From Halobacillus campisalis (GTDB lineage Bacteria > Bacillota > Bacilli > Bacillales > Halobacillaceae), in assembly GCF_030345335.1 (NCBI RefSeq), contig NZ_JAPVRC010000001.1:1-64000 (forward strand): a stretch of DNA of 64,000 nucleotides. Direction: 5' to 3'. Positions within the stretch are counted from its first letter, which is position 1. Each line of letters opens with the position of its first letter. Below, in pieces: positions 19,092 through 26,900 of this stretch. The translations under genes and the position numbers were made by a program. Under the pieces are notes generated by a model. That model ran no database searches, was not told where the DNA came from, and saw nothing but the letters and a program-made list of their open reading frames with translations.

Positions 19092-19133
19092 AAAGCCCTG
19101 GTTTCCAATATTAATGGAAGGTAGGGCTTTTTT
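19092..19133 (+). terminator. Terminator-like hairpin overlapping the spoVE ribosome-binding site
   Basis: AAAGCCCT (19092-19099) pairs perfectly with AGGGCTTT (19123-19130). Inside, UUUCC pairs with GGAAG, allowing one G-U pair, around a nine-base loop. The six T residues at 19128-19133 run straight into the spoVE ATG. The right arm contains GGAAGG, the only ribosome-binding site for spoVE. Confidence 0.75.
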
Positions 19134-20234
19134 ATGCGGACTAATGAACAAAAACCTGATATATGGTTGACTTCAGCGATTCTCTGCTTACTACTCATTG
19201 GAATTGTAATGGTGTACAGTTCATCAAGTATATGGTCAGAGTATAAATTCGATGATCCCTGGTTTTTTGCAAAACGACAAATACTTTTTGCTACTTTAGG
19301 TTTGATCGCTATGTTTACACTCTCGAATATTCCATATTATGTATGGTTCAAATACGCAAAAGTGATTGTACTCATTTGTTTGGTTTTTCTCCTTCTCGTG
19401 TTAATACCCGGGGTAGGCATGGTACGAGGGGGAGCGCAAAGCTGGATAGGTATCGGTATGTTCAGTATTCAGCCCTCTGAGTTCATGAAGTTGGGATTAA
19501 TCATTTTCTTAGCTAAATTTTTTTCGCAGAGGCAGAAGAGAATGGCATCATTTCAAGAAGGTTTCCTTCCAGGACTTTCCATCATCCTTGTTCCATTCGC
19601 GTTGATTATGCTTCAACCAGATTTGGGTACAGGGGTCGTCATGGTCAGTACTTGTCTTTTGATGATGTTTGTGGCAGGAGCGAGAGTTGCTCATTTCATG
19701 CTGATCATTGCAGGAGGAATCGCGGGTATGGCAGGCCTCATTGCATCAGCTCCCTATAGGATACAAAGAATCACTGCTTTTCTGCATCCATGGGAAGATC
19801 CACTTGGGAGCGGGTTTCAGATCATCCAATCGCTCTATGCTATTGGCCCGGGAGGATTGCTAGGTTTAGGGTTAGGCAAAAGTATGCAAAAGTTCTTCTA
19901 CCTGCCTGAACCACAGACCGATTTCATTTATTCTGTACTAGCTGAAGAGCTCGGATTCATAGGCGGTACTATTGTGTTAATCCTCTTTTTTGTCATATTA
20001 TGGCGAGGTGTACGAACAAGTCTGCATGCTACCGATTTGTTTGGAAGTTTACTTGCGCTAGGAATTGTAGGGATGATATCCATCCAGGTTATGATTAATG
20101 TGAGTGTAGTCACGGGTCTTATTCCTGTAACTGGAATCACGCTTCCACTTATAAGTTATGGGGGTTCCTCCCTGACTTTGACCTTAGGAGCTTTAGGCTT
20201 GTTGCTGAGTGTGAGCAGATATTCAAATGAATAA
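19134..20234 (+). CDS. spoVE: Stage V sporulation protein E (SEDS glycosyltransferase)
   Basis: This 366-residue SEDS family membrane protein has ten predicted transmembrane segments. Conserved elements are GGAQSWIGIGMFSIQPSEF near residue 100, LQPDLGTG near residue 160 and PLISYGGSS near residue 340. SEDS proteins polymerize lipid II with a class B PBP. SpoVE pairs with SpoVD for cortex synthesis, and its position after murD matches B. subtilis spoVE. FtsW is a close paralogue; with no other SEDS gene here, I cannot exclude a role in division. The ATG is dictated by GGAAGG at 19116-19121, which is buried in the upstream hairpin. Confidence 0.88.
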   Translation: MRTNEQKPDIWLTSAILCLLLIGIVMVYSSSSIWSEYKFDDPWFFAKRQILFATLGLIAMFTLSNIPYYVWFKYAKVIVLICLVFLLLVLIPGVGMVRGGAQSWIGIGMFSIQPSEFMKLGLIIFLAKFFSQRQKRMASFQEGFLPGLSIILVPFALIMLQPDLGTGVVMVSTCLLMMFVAGARVAHFMLIIAGGIAGMAGLIASAPYRIQRITAFLHPWEDPLGSGFQIIQSLYAIGPGGLLGLGLGKSMQKFFYLPEPQTDFIYSVLAEELGFIGGTIVLILFFVILWRGVRTSLHATDLFGSLLALGIVGMISIQVMINVSVVTGLIPVTGITLPLISYGGSSLTLTLGALGLLLSVSRYSNE

Positions 20235-20241
20235 GTTAATC

Positions 20242-20272
20242 AACCGTACAAACCGAGTGTGCGGTTTTTTTG
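20242..20272 (+). terminator. Terminator after spoVE
   Basis: AACCGTACA and TGTGCGGTT form a nine-pair stem with one G-U pair and a seven-base loop, followed by seven T residues. Confidence 0.85.
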
Positions 20273-20539
20273 TGACTATAAAAAGTAAAGGTGTTTGGGT
20301 TAGATTTATATGTTTTATTTAAACAATAACGTGGTATAATTTACAGGGTTCTTTATAATATGACTTAGACCTTTTGAACTCTTTTGATTTTATAAGTAAT
20401 AACTTGATAAACAATTGAATTCTTGTACATAAATGGCGCAATATCTATGATATAATAGGAGATATGTAAAATCCTATATTTGTTTGCGTAACTTAATATT
20501 TTAAAGTAGATGAAATGGAAATGGCAACAAGGAGAATTG
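20273..20539 (+). promoter_or_regulatory. Intergenic region with promoter for divIB
   Basis: In B. subtilis, murG and murB occupy this position; here no frame resembles them. The extended -10 TGATATAAT ends at 20456, 84 bases before divIB. Other TATAAT matches lie near 20335 and 20354. No other structure is evident in this AT-rich stretch. Confidence 0.6.
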
Positions 20540-21409
20540 ATGACTATGCAAGAAAAGAAAGTTGTTTCCATAGAGGATCGAATACCAAAGTTAAAACAAA
20601 TACGAAAGAAAAAAGCGAACAGAAGATTAATACAATATTTATCTATCCTTTTTTTGTTAATTGCAGTCGTAGTATATTTACAGTCCCCTTTAAGTCATGT
20701 TAATGAAGTAAAGGTGGAAGGCGGCACATTTGTCAGCTCTGCAGAAATTGAAGAATTGTCGGAAATCGAGTCGAATACGAATATTTGGCAGGTGGAGGCT
20801 GGAGCTGTTGAAGATAGGGTGTCCACTCATCCGCAGGTCATGAGTGCAGATGTAAAAAGATCACTGCCAAGTACCATTGTGGTAGAAATTGAGGAAGCTG
20901 AACGTATCGGTTACATACAGACAGAAGGTCAATTTCAACCTATATTAGAAAATGGATCCCTAATCGACGCCACGACAGAGCTTCCTGGCGGTGATGCTCC
21001 TATTTTAAAAGAATTCAGTGATTCAAGCTACTTGGAAGAAATGTCTAAGCAGCTGAAGGAAGTACCTGACAGTATTTCACGCCTGATTTCCGAAATTCAC
21101 TATACCCCTGACGAAGATAATCCATATCTCATTACCTTATACATGAATGATGGATACGAGGTTCAAGCCTCGATCCGCACTTTTTCTGAGAAAATCACAG
21201 CTTATCCTTCTATAACTTCCCAAATTGAAGAGGGAGAAAGAGGGATTATTCATATTGATGTGGGAGCCTATTTCGAAGCTTACCCGAAATCAGAAGATGA
21301 AAGCGAAGATGGTGAAGATGAATCGGATGCGGTAGGGGAAGAAACTGAAGAGAGTGAAAGCATCATAGAGGATGAAGGTGGAGTTGTAGAAGATGAGAAT
21401 GAAGGTTAG
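20540..21409 (+). CDS. divIB: Cell division protein DivIB (FtsQ family)
   Basis: This 289-residue bitopic protein has a basic cytoplasmic N-terminus (KVVSIEDRIPKLKQIRKKKANRR), which matches B. subtilis DivIB, then one transmembrane segment (about residues 33-52). A POTRA-type alpha domain (starting near VNEVKVEGGTFVS), a beta domain and a very acidic, glutamate-rich tail (last 40 residues) follow. DivIB forms the division complex with FtsL and DivIC outside the membrane. The ATG at 20540 is closest to the AAGGAG site; a second ATG at 20546 is possible. It is monocistronic here because murG and murB are missing upstream and about 280 bases lie before ftsA. Confidence 0.93.
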   Translation: MTMQEKKVVSIEDRIPKLKQIRKKKANRRLIQYLSILFLLIAVVVYLQSPLSHVNEVKVEGGTFVSSAEIEELSEIESNTNIWQVEAGAVEDRVSTHPQVMSADVKRSLPSTIVVEIEEAERIGYIQTEGQFQPILENGSLIDATTELPGGDAPILKEFSDSSYLEEMSKQLKEVPDSISRLISEIHYTPDEDNPYLITLYMNDGYEVQASIRTFSEKITAYPSITSQIEEGERGIIHIDVGAYFEAYPKSEDESEDGEDESDAVGEETEESESIIEDEGGVVEDENEG

Positions 21410-21519
21410 AATGTGAATGTAATGATTCTTGGTAAGAAGCAGTGGGATTCCTATAGATGAACAATTCAAAACAGGGACTCCATAAGCAAAATGCGGAAAC
21501 TCACAAATATTAAAAAAAC

Positions 21520-21546
21520 AAAGGAAATAACCATGTCACGTTGAAA
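21520..21546 (+). promoter_or_regulatory. Candidate sigma-H promoter for ftsAZ
   Basis: AAAGGAAAT (21520-21528), 11 bases, then GTTGAAA (21540-21546) fits the Bacillus sigma-H pattern RNAGGAWWW-N11/12-RNNGAAT with one mismatch in the last base. B. subtilis ftsAZ has a sigma-H promoter used at sporulation onset. Confidence 0.5.
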
Positions 21547-21621
21547 AACTAGTTAGTAGGAAAAATATCATGTGACTAATTAACTAAGTTTATCAATTCA
21601 TTTACGTTTTTATTGCAAAGA

Positions 21622-21650
21622 TTGTTTTTTAATAGTAAAAACGATATGAT
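21622..21650 (+). promoter_or_regulatory. Sigma-A promoter for ftsAZ
   Basis: TTGTTT (21622-21627) and TATGAT (21645-21650) are spaced by 17 bases, 40 bases upstream of the ftsA GTG. Confidence 0.6.
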
Positions 21651-21690
21651 TTCAGTACTTATATGGTTTGTTACAGGAGGTGCGTCACAG

Positions 21691-22980
21691 GTGAATCAGA
21701 ACGAAATTTTAGTAAGTTTGGATATAGGTACGAGCAGAATCAAAGTAATTATCGGTGAAATAATAAATGACTCATTAAATATAATAGGTGTTGGGTCAGC
21801 TAAGTCTAATGGTATGAAAAAAGGTGCCATTGTTGATATTGACCAAACCGTCCACTCAATAAAATCTGCTGTGGAACAGGCAGAACGTATGGTAGATATG
21901 AAAATCGAACGTGTCGTAGTCGGAGTAAACGGAAATCATATACAACTTCAGCCTTGCCATGGAGTTGTGGCGGTTTCTAGTGAAACGCGTGAGATCGGAA
22001 ATGAAGATATTTCAAGAGTGATTGATGCAGCGCAAGTAGTGTCTGTGCCGCCAGAACGCGAGATTGTAGATGTCATCCCAGAACAATTCATCGTAGATGG
22101 TCAGGATGAAATCACTGATCCTCGTGGTATGATCGGGGTTCGTCTAGAGATGGAAGGTATGATCATTACATGTGCCAGAACTGTTTTACATAACACACTG
22201 AAATGTGTTGAGCGAGCTGGGTTGGAAGTGCTGGATGTTTGCCTCCAGCCTTTAGCTGCGGGAACAGTTTCTCTCTCTAATGATGAAACCAACTTAGGTG
22301 TAGCCCTTGTAGATGTAGGGGGAGGTTCTACAACTGTTTCCATTTTTGAAGAAGGATATTTGAAAGGTACAAGCATGTTACCTTATGGTGGTGACAATAT
22401 TACTAAAGACCTTTCGATTGGTATGAGAACTTCAACTGAAGAAGCAGAAAATATAAAAGTAGAATATGGTCATGCGTTTTTCGATGACGCAAGCGAAGAA
22501 GAAACATTTTCTGTTACTATTATAGGAAGTAATCGGCAACAATCATTCAATCAGTTGCAAATCTCTGATATGATTGAAGCAAGACTAGAAGAGGTCTTTG
22601 TGTTTGCTGCAAAAGAATTACAACGAATGGGAGTAAAGGATTTGCCAGGCGGCTTCGTTTTGACAGGAGGAGCAATGAACATGCCTGGAGTACTTGAGTT
22701 AGCTCAAGATGTATTCCATTCAAATGTCAGACTAGCTATACCGGATTACTTGGGTGTTCGAGAACCGCAATATACTAGTGGAGTAGGAATATTGCAATTT
22801 GCCTACCGTAATGCGAAAATACAAGGAAAAGAATTATTTCCGTCTATTACAACTCAATACGAACAGTCGACTCAGCCAAAACAAAAGCGAGTCTCCAAGC
22901 AGTCAAACGAACAATCCAGTAAATCAAAAGAGAAGAAAGAATCAGGTTTTTCTAACTTATTAAAGTACTTTTTTGATTGA
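21691..22980 (+). CDS. ftsA: Cell division protein FtsA
   Basis: This 429-residue actin-like ATPase tethers FtsZ to the membrane. Actin-family phosphate loops are seen: LVSLDIGTSRIKVIIGE at the N-terminus, ALVDVGGGSTTVSIF near residue 207 and VLTGGAMNMPGV near residue 325. The inserted 1C subdomain lies between. A C-terminal amphipathic membrane-targeting helix (SGFSNLLKYFFD) follows a glutamine-lysine-serine linker. The GTG at 21691 follows ACAGGAGGTG at nine bases; the open frame extends upstream only by chance. It forms an operon with ftsZ, 56 bases downstream. Confidence 0.97.
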   Translation: MNQNEILVSLDIGTSRIKVIIGEIINDSLNIIGVGSAKSNGMKKGAIVDIDQTVHSIKSAVEQAERMVDMKIERVVVGVNGNHIQLQPCHGVVAVSSETREIGNEDISRVIDAAQVVSVPPEREIVDVIPEQFIVDGQDEITDPRGMIGVRLEMEGMIITCARTVLHNTLKCVERAGLEVLDVCLQPLAAGTVSLSNDETNLGVALVDVGGGSTTVSIFEEGYLKGTSMLPYGGDNITKDLSIGMRTSTEEAENIKVEYGHAFFDDASEEETFSVTIIGSNRQQSFNQLQISDMIEARLEEVFVFAAKELQRMGVKDLPGGFVLTGGAMNMPGVLELAQDVFHSNVRLAIPDYLGVREPQYTSGVGILQFAYRNAKIQGKELFPSITTQYEQSTQPKQKRVSKQSNEQSSKSKEKKESGFSNLLKYFFD

Positions 22981-23036
22981 TAGTTCAATCATGAAATTGT
23001 AATCTTGTAATCTTGTAGAAATAGGAGGAACGGATG

Positions 23037-24194
23037 ATGTTAGATTTTGATACGAGCATGGATCAATTAGCAACGATTAAAGTAATAGGTGTTGGCGGGG
23101 GCGGAAGCAACGCAGTCAACCGTATGATCGAGCACGGAGTACAAGGGGTAGAATTCATCGCAGTGAATACAGATGCTCAGGCATTGAATCTATCGAAAGC
23201 TGAAGTGAAGATGCAAATCGGAGGTAAGCTAACTCGCGGTTTAGGTGCAGGTGCTAACCCGGAAGTAGGGCGGAAAGCTGCGGAAGAAAGCAAAGAGCAG
23301 ATTGAAGAAGCATTACAAGGTGCGGATATGGTTTTCGTTACTGCAGGAATGGGCGGTGGAACAGGTACCGGAGCTGCACCTGTCATTGCTAACGTTGCAA
23401 AAGAATTAGGCGCGCTTACTGTAGGTGTTGTAACAAGACCATTCACGTTCGAAGGCAGAAAGCGTTCCACACAAGCTGCTACTGGAACAGACAGTTTAAA
23501 AGGCAGTGTAGATACTTTAATTGTCATTCCTAATGACCGCCTGCTTGAAATTGTTGATAAGAATACACCAATGCTAGAAGCTTTCCGTGAAGCGGATAAC
23601 GTATTGCGCCAAGGTGTACAGGGAATCTCTGATTTAATTGCTGTGCCTGGTCTGATTAACGTCGACTTCGCTGACGTGAAGACGATCATGGTCGATAAAG
23701 GTTCTGCATTGATGGGGATCGGTATCGCTACAGGTGAAAGCCGTGCAGCTGAAGCAGCTAAGAAAGCTATCTCATCTCCATTGCTGGAAACATCTATTGA
23801 TGGGGCGCACGGGGTACTAATGAACATCAGTGGCGGATCAAACTTGAGCCTTTATGAAGTTCAAGAGGCTGCCGATATTGTAACATCAGCTGCTGATCAG
23901 GAAGTAAACGTAATCTTTGGTTCAGTAATCAATGAGAACCTAAAAGATGAAATTGTCGTAACCGTTATTGCTACAGGGTTTGATGAAGCTCAAATTGCTC
24001 AAGGCAAACAGAAGCCTCGTCAAAATCCTGTCAATCAAATGAAGCCTAACCACGTGGAGAGAACTCGCGAAGAACAGCCGCAGTCCACTAGAGAGCATAA
24101 AGCACCTCATTCACAGCCAAAACCTAATGCTGGTAATGAAGAAGATACGCTAGACATTCCGACGTTCTTAAGAAACAGAAATCGTCGCAGATAA
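23037..24194 (+). CDS. ftsZ: Cell division protein FtsZ
   Basis: This 385-residue tubulin-like GTPase assembles the Z ring. The N-terminus ([17 protein letters not shown]), the tubulin signature [10 protein letters not shown] near residue 105 and the synergy loop ([11 protein letters not shown] near residue 207) are intact. A variable linker (about residues 320-365) leads to the C-terminal peptide [13 protein letters not shown] that binds FtsA, SepF and other partners. Of two adjacent ATGs, 23037 has eight-base spacing from AGGAGG and gives the family start MLDFDT. SepF is encoded at 35028. The gene ends the dcw block. Confidence 0.98.
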   Translation: MLDFDTSMDQLATIKVIGVGGGGSNAVNRMIEHGVQGVEFIAVNTDAQALNLSKAEVKMQIGGKLTRGLGAGANPEVGRKAAEESKEQIEEALQGADMVFVTAGMGGGTGTGAAPVIANVAKELGALTVGVVTRPFTFEGRKRSTQAATGTDSLKGSVDTLIVIPNDRLLEIVDKNTPMLEAFREADNVLRQGVQGISDLIAVPGLINVDFADVKTIMVDKGSALMGIGIATGESRAAEAAKKAISSPLLETSIDGAHGVLMNISGGSNLSLYEVQEAADIVTSAADQEVNVIFGSVINENLKDEIVVTVIATGFDEAQIAQGKQKPRQNPVNQMKPNHVERTREEQPQSTREHKAPHSQPKPNAGNEEDTLDIPTFLRNRNRRR

Positions 24195-24230
24195 TTATTA
24201 AAGTCTTTTATCCCAATGGATAGGAGTTGC

Positions 24231-24274
24231 ACCCCAAAAGTTAGAGTAAAACTAACTTTTGGGGTCTTTTTTTG
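24231..24274 (+). terminator. Terminator after ftsZ, possibly derived from an IS end
   Basis: ACCCCAAAAGTTAG and CTAACTTTTGGGGT form a perfect 14-pair stem with a seven-base loop and a long T run. The arm sequence resembles the terminal inverted repeats of IS3-family elements, so this terminator may be a domesticated IS end. Confidence 0.85.
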
Positions 24275-24885
24275 GGGCGAAATACAGTGGCTAATAATTG
24301 TGAAGGAATACCTTAATAGCTTCCTATCATGTTAACTATAGGCTAATAAATATGGAAATTTGAGCAGTACTCCAAGTACTCCAAAAAAAGTATGTCGAGG
24401 AAAAACACCTTGTACAGAAAGTGCCTCTACAGTGAACTTTTTCGGACATATGAAATAAGGTGTATTATGGTGAGAAATTATTATTTTAAGAGGAATTGGA
24501 ACAAAAGTTTGATATTAAAATTGGCTGGTTTCAGTTCAATGCAATACCGAACTAAAGCCAGCCAAACAGGTGAAGGAAACTCTAGTTTATAGGGAGCCCA
24601 ACCTTTCTTCCGCCTTTTTTATAAAAAGTAATGTTGTCTACTTTTTTTAGCATTCATCAACGTTTTAAAAGATTGTTTAGAAAACCTTTTGAAATCAAGA
24701 GCAGGAAGTTTGGTTTTTTATGCCCACCCCTTAGTATGCCCATGCGATCAAGACATTTTGCTCTGTGATAATTTAAAGAGCATGTGGACATGCAGGAGTC
24801 GTTATTCACAGTAAATGTTTTCAATCCGTTAGATTGTATTGCTTCTTTCTATTCCATATGTGTGTGCTTCAAAATTAAAATTGAT
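24275..24885 (+). pseudogene. Probable IS3-type remnant and decayed DNA
   Basis: This 0.6 kb region has no intact gene. A frame at 24392-24592 gives WNKSLILKLAGFSSMQYRT followed by a basic stretch, which resembles the start of IS3-family OrfB proteins (a helix, then LAG-x-S/P-x-x-x-YY). The frame stops after about 20 more residues, and no integrase DDE domain follows. With the IS-like arms at 24231-24274, a decayed insertion is the best guess. The rest, to 24885, is AT-rich with no recognisable feature. Confidence in the family is low. Confidence 0.35.
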
Positions 24886-25806
24886 TCAGCTTTTAGCTTC
24901 GTACTTAATATTCATTATGATTCCTTGCTCGTAGTTACCGAATTTTGAACCGAATAAATTCATGCCGCCCTTATTCTGGGCATCTTCTTTAATGCCTAAT
25001 TTAAATGCAACGTAGGGATGCTCGCTTAAATGAAGGTCTCCTATGGTTACGTCAGAAGCTTTTTCATTGTCTATAAAACAACCATCTTCATTGATTTTCC
25101 ATTGTTTCAGTAAACCAAACTGGGTCAGGTTTGTACGCCACCAATCCGGAGTAAGGGACCCTCGCTCCCCTCCGAAGTCACCTGGAGAAGTCCAAGTGGA
25201 AGTTTCTGTATGATTAATCCAAGTTGTTATATCAGATGGCCAGTCGAGCTTATAGTTGGGAGCTTCGGAACACACTTCTGCACTAAACGAGATTTCCTTT
25301 ACTTTGTATCCATAAGGAATGCGGTTAGGAAATCTGTATTCTACATAGCCATCTCTAAAGAATAAGAGTTGAGCATTCTTTCGGCCTGTTTCATAGAAAG
25401 AACGAGGGTCGTCCTGGATGCCAATGTATTCCCGTTCGCTAACGAGTCCGCAGTTCGGATAAACATGACAATCAAGATAATCCCCAATATGCATTTCAAT
25501 AGAAAGTTCATGTTCATTAGTCTGCTCTTCTATATTGAATAAGTCGATGATGATTCTATCGTAGTTAATAGCACTTACTTTCTGAGTACCTCTCCCAGGA
25601 ACTAGTTCCGTCACAATGAGATCGACATTCTCTAACTTATTTACGTGAGAGGCGGTAGTGGAAAAAGGAAGTTTCAATTTCTCAGATAACTCGTTGACAT
25701 TGTGCGGCTTTTCACTTAATAAATCCAATATTTTAACACGGGTCGGATTAGATAGTGCTTTATTGATTGGGAGCATATTTTCAAAAGTTAATGGTAATTT
25801 TTTCAC
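24886..25806 (-). CDS. ArsR-like winged-helix regulator with large C-terminal domain
   Basis: This 306-residue protein has an ArsR-type winged helix at residues 8-85 (ALSNPTRVKILDLLSEKP, then HNVNELSEKLKLPFSTTASH as the recognition region). About 220 residues of C-terminal domain of unrecognised fold follow. The conventional ArsR metal-binding cysteine motif is absent. The C-terminal domain is rich in W, Y, N and G (DWPSDITTWINHTETSTWTS; YVAFKLGIKED), which suits carbohydrate or other small-ligand sensing. It lies downstream of a symporter and GH2 gene on the same strand, so regulation of that operon is inferred. The ATG at 25806 follows GGAGGCTTCCC. A TATACT -10 candidate lies about 40 bases upstream. 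Confidence 0.75.
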   Translation of the reverse strand: MKKLPLTFENMLPINKALSNPTRVKILDLLSEKPHNVNELSEKLKLPFSTTASHVNKLENVDLIVTELVPGRGTQKVSAINYDRIIIDLFNIEEQTNEHELSIEMHIGDYLDCHVYPNCGLVSEREYIGIQDDPRSFYETGRKNAQLLFFRDGYVEYRFPNRIPYGYKVKEISFSAEVCSEAPNYKLDWPSDITTWINHTETSTWTSPGDFGGERGSLTPDWWRTNLTQFGLLKQWKINEDGCFIDNEKASDVTIGDLHLSEHPYVAFKLGIKEDAQNKGGMNLFGSKFGNYEQGIIMNIKYEAKS

Positions 25807-26000
25807 AAGGGAAGCCTCCGTATAAGAGTGTGTCTTTTATTTAAGTATAACAAATTACTGCAAAAATAAGGGACGTAAGCATGACTGTTGTAATTTTGTA
25901 ATGAAAAAACGAGCAGGCACAGTTCATGTGCTTTCATATGGGTAAGGTGTGCACGAGGCCTTTTTCTTCGTGTTTATATTTTATATTAGCTCCCTTTAGT

Positions 26001-26218
26001 TGAAGACTCAGTTTCAAGATGTTAGAGCTGTTTCCGGTACGTTTTACAGCGTTTGGAGGTCCGGGAAATCACTCGCTTTCCGTGGGAGCGCGGGGAGCCT
26101 CCTCGGACGTCCCGTCCTGCGGGGTCTCACCAAGCACTCTTTTCCCACAGGAGTCTCGCAATTTCCCGGACCTCCTTTAAGTTTGTCAGGTTCACGGAAA
26201 CATCTGAGACAGTGCTTT
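26001..26218 (-). repeat. Family A hairpin repeat, copy C1 (reverse orientation)
   Basis: The conserved tail appears reversed (GAAGACTCAGTTTCAAGA, 26002-26019). Inner arms GGAGGTCCGGGAAAT (26055-26069) and ATTTCCCGGACCTCC (26161-26175) are perfectly complementary and unrelated in sequence to those of A1. Outer arms TGTTTCCG and CGGAAACA are also perfect. The core holds ACTCGCTTTCC, GAGCCTCCTCG, GGGGTCTCAC and GGAGTCTCGC. Confidence 0.8.
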
Positions 26219-26394
26219 AAGTGTAGTACAGCTCTTTTCGAGTGGCAACGACATGTCCCCCCATTTCCAATAACCCATTACAACTAATTGATCTTTTCAC
26301 GGCTATATGATTATTGTCTAATAGGCTATATCACAGGCGGTTAATCACTTATTGTCTTGTTGGATAAGTTAATTGCAATCCATTTCAAAAGAAT

Positions 26395-26755
26395 GTATAT
26401 GGACTGAACTAAGCTGGCAGAAATAAAAGAAACCAGAACAAAATGCCTCGGTGTTGATTTGCCAGTCTCTTTAGACGTTAAGCTCTATAGCCGGAATACG
26501 CAGCTTAGATGAGAAATCAGAAATCTTTTCCAATGCCAGGGGGTTCGTTCAATCCATTTCGTACGGGGTTGTTGGAAAGCTGCGAGACTCCCGTGGGAGA
26601 AGGATGTAGGCGAGATCCCACAGGGCTGCAAGCCCGAGGAAGCTCGCCACTTCCCCCCGCAGGAAAGCGAGTAGCTTCCCAACCACACCAGACTCTCATT
26701 GCGGCCACGAACCCTGGTTATCTCGAAACTGAGTCTTAAAGTATCCTGCCATATT
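26395..26755 (+). repeat. Partial family B sequence plus family A hairpin copy A2
   Basis: The left part (26395-26530) is a diverged family B segment. Copy A2 spans 26539-26755. From 26582 onward it matches A1 (134-300) with a single extra C. Its left flank (CCAATGCCAGGGGGTTCGTT) and 5' arm match copy A4 instead. As a result the 17 bp inner arms (26565-26581 with 26673-26689) have three mismatches, unlike the perfect arms of A1 and A4. Confidence 0.8.
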
Positions 26756-26796
26756 GTTTAATAACTATTTATGACATTGAACTTTAAAATAGCTTT

Positions 26797-26836
26797 CAAA
26801 AAGGAGTGCAAACCTTATTTGGCTTTGCACTCCTCA
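26797..26836 (-). terminator. Terminator of the sugar operon
   Basis: On the minus strand GGAGTGCAAA pairs with TTTGCACTCC around an 11-base loop, followed by TTTTT. It lies about 65 bases after the symporter stop codon. Confidence 0.85.
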
Positions 26837-26900
26837 ATAACCTATTGTGTTTTCAGTTTACTGTATTTGTTCGTTCCGATCAGCACGTTTATTATTAGAA

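Noticed and set aside
19134-20234. Calling this SEDS gene ftsW
   Set aside because: Position directly after murD and presence of spoVD in the cluster match spoVE; without the rest of the genome the alternative remains possible but less likely.
23177-23827. Long antisense frame inside ftsZ
   Set aside because: It is a codon-bias shadow of ftsZ, with no start signal or protein similarity.
26000-26287. Open frames within family A repeats (also 26485-26739, 40684-40929, 40942-41310, 41651-41926)
   Set aside because: They arise from GC-rich palindromes, exist on both strands, lack ribosome-binding sites and resemble no protein.
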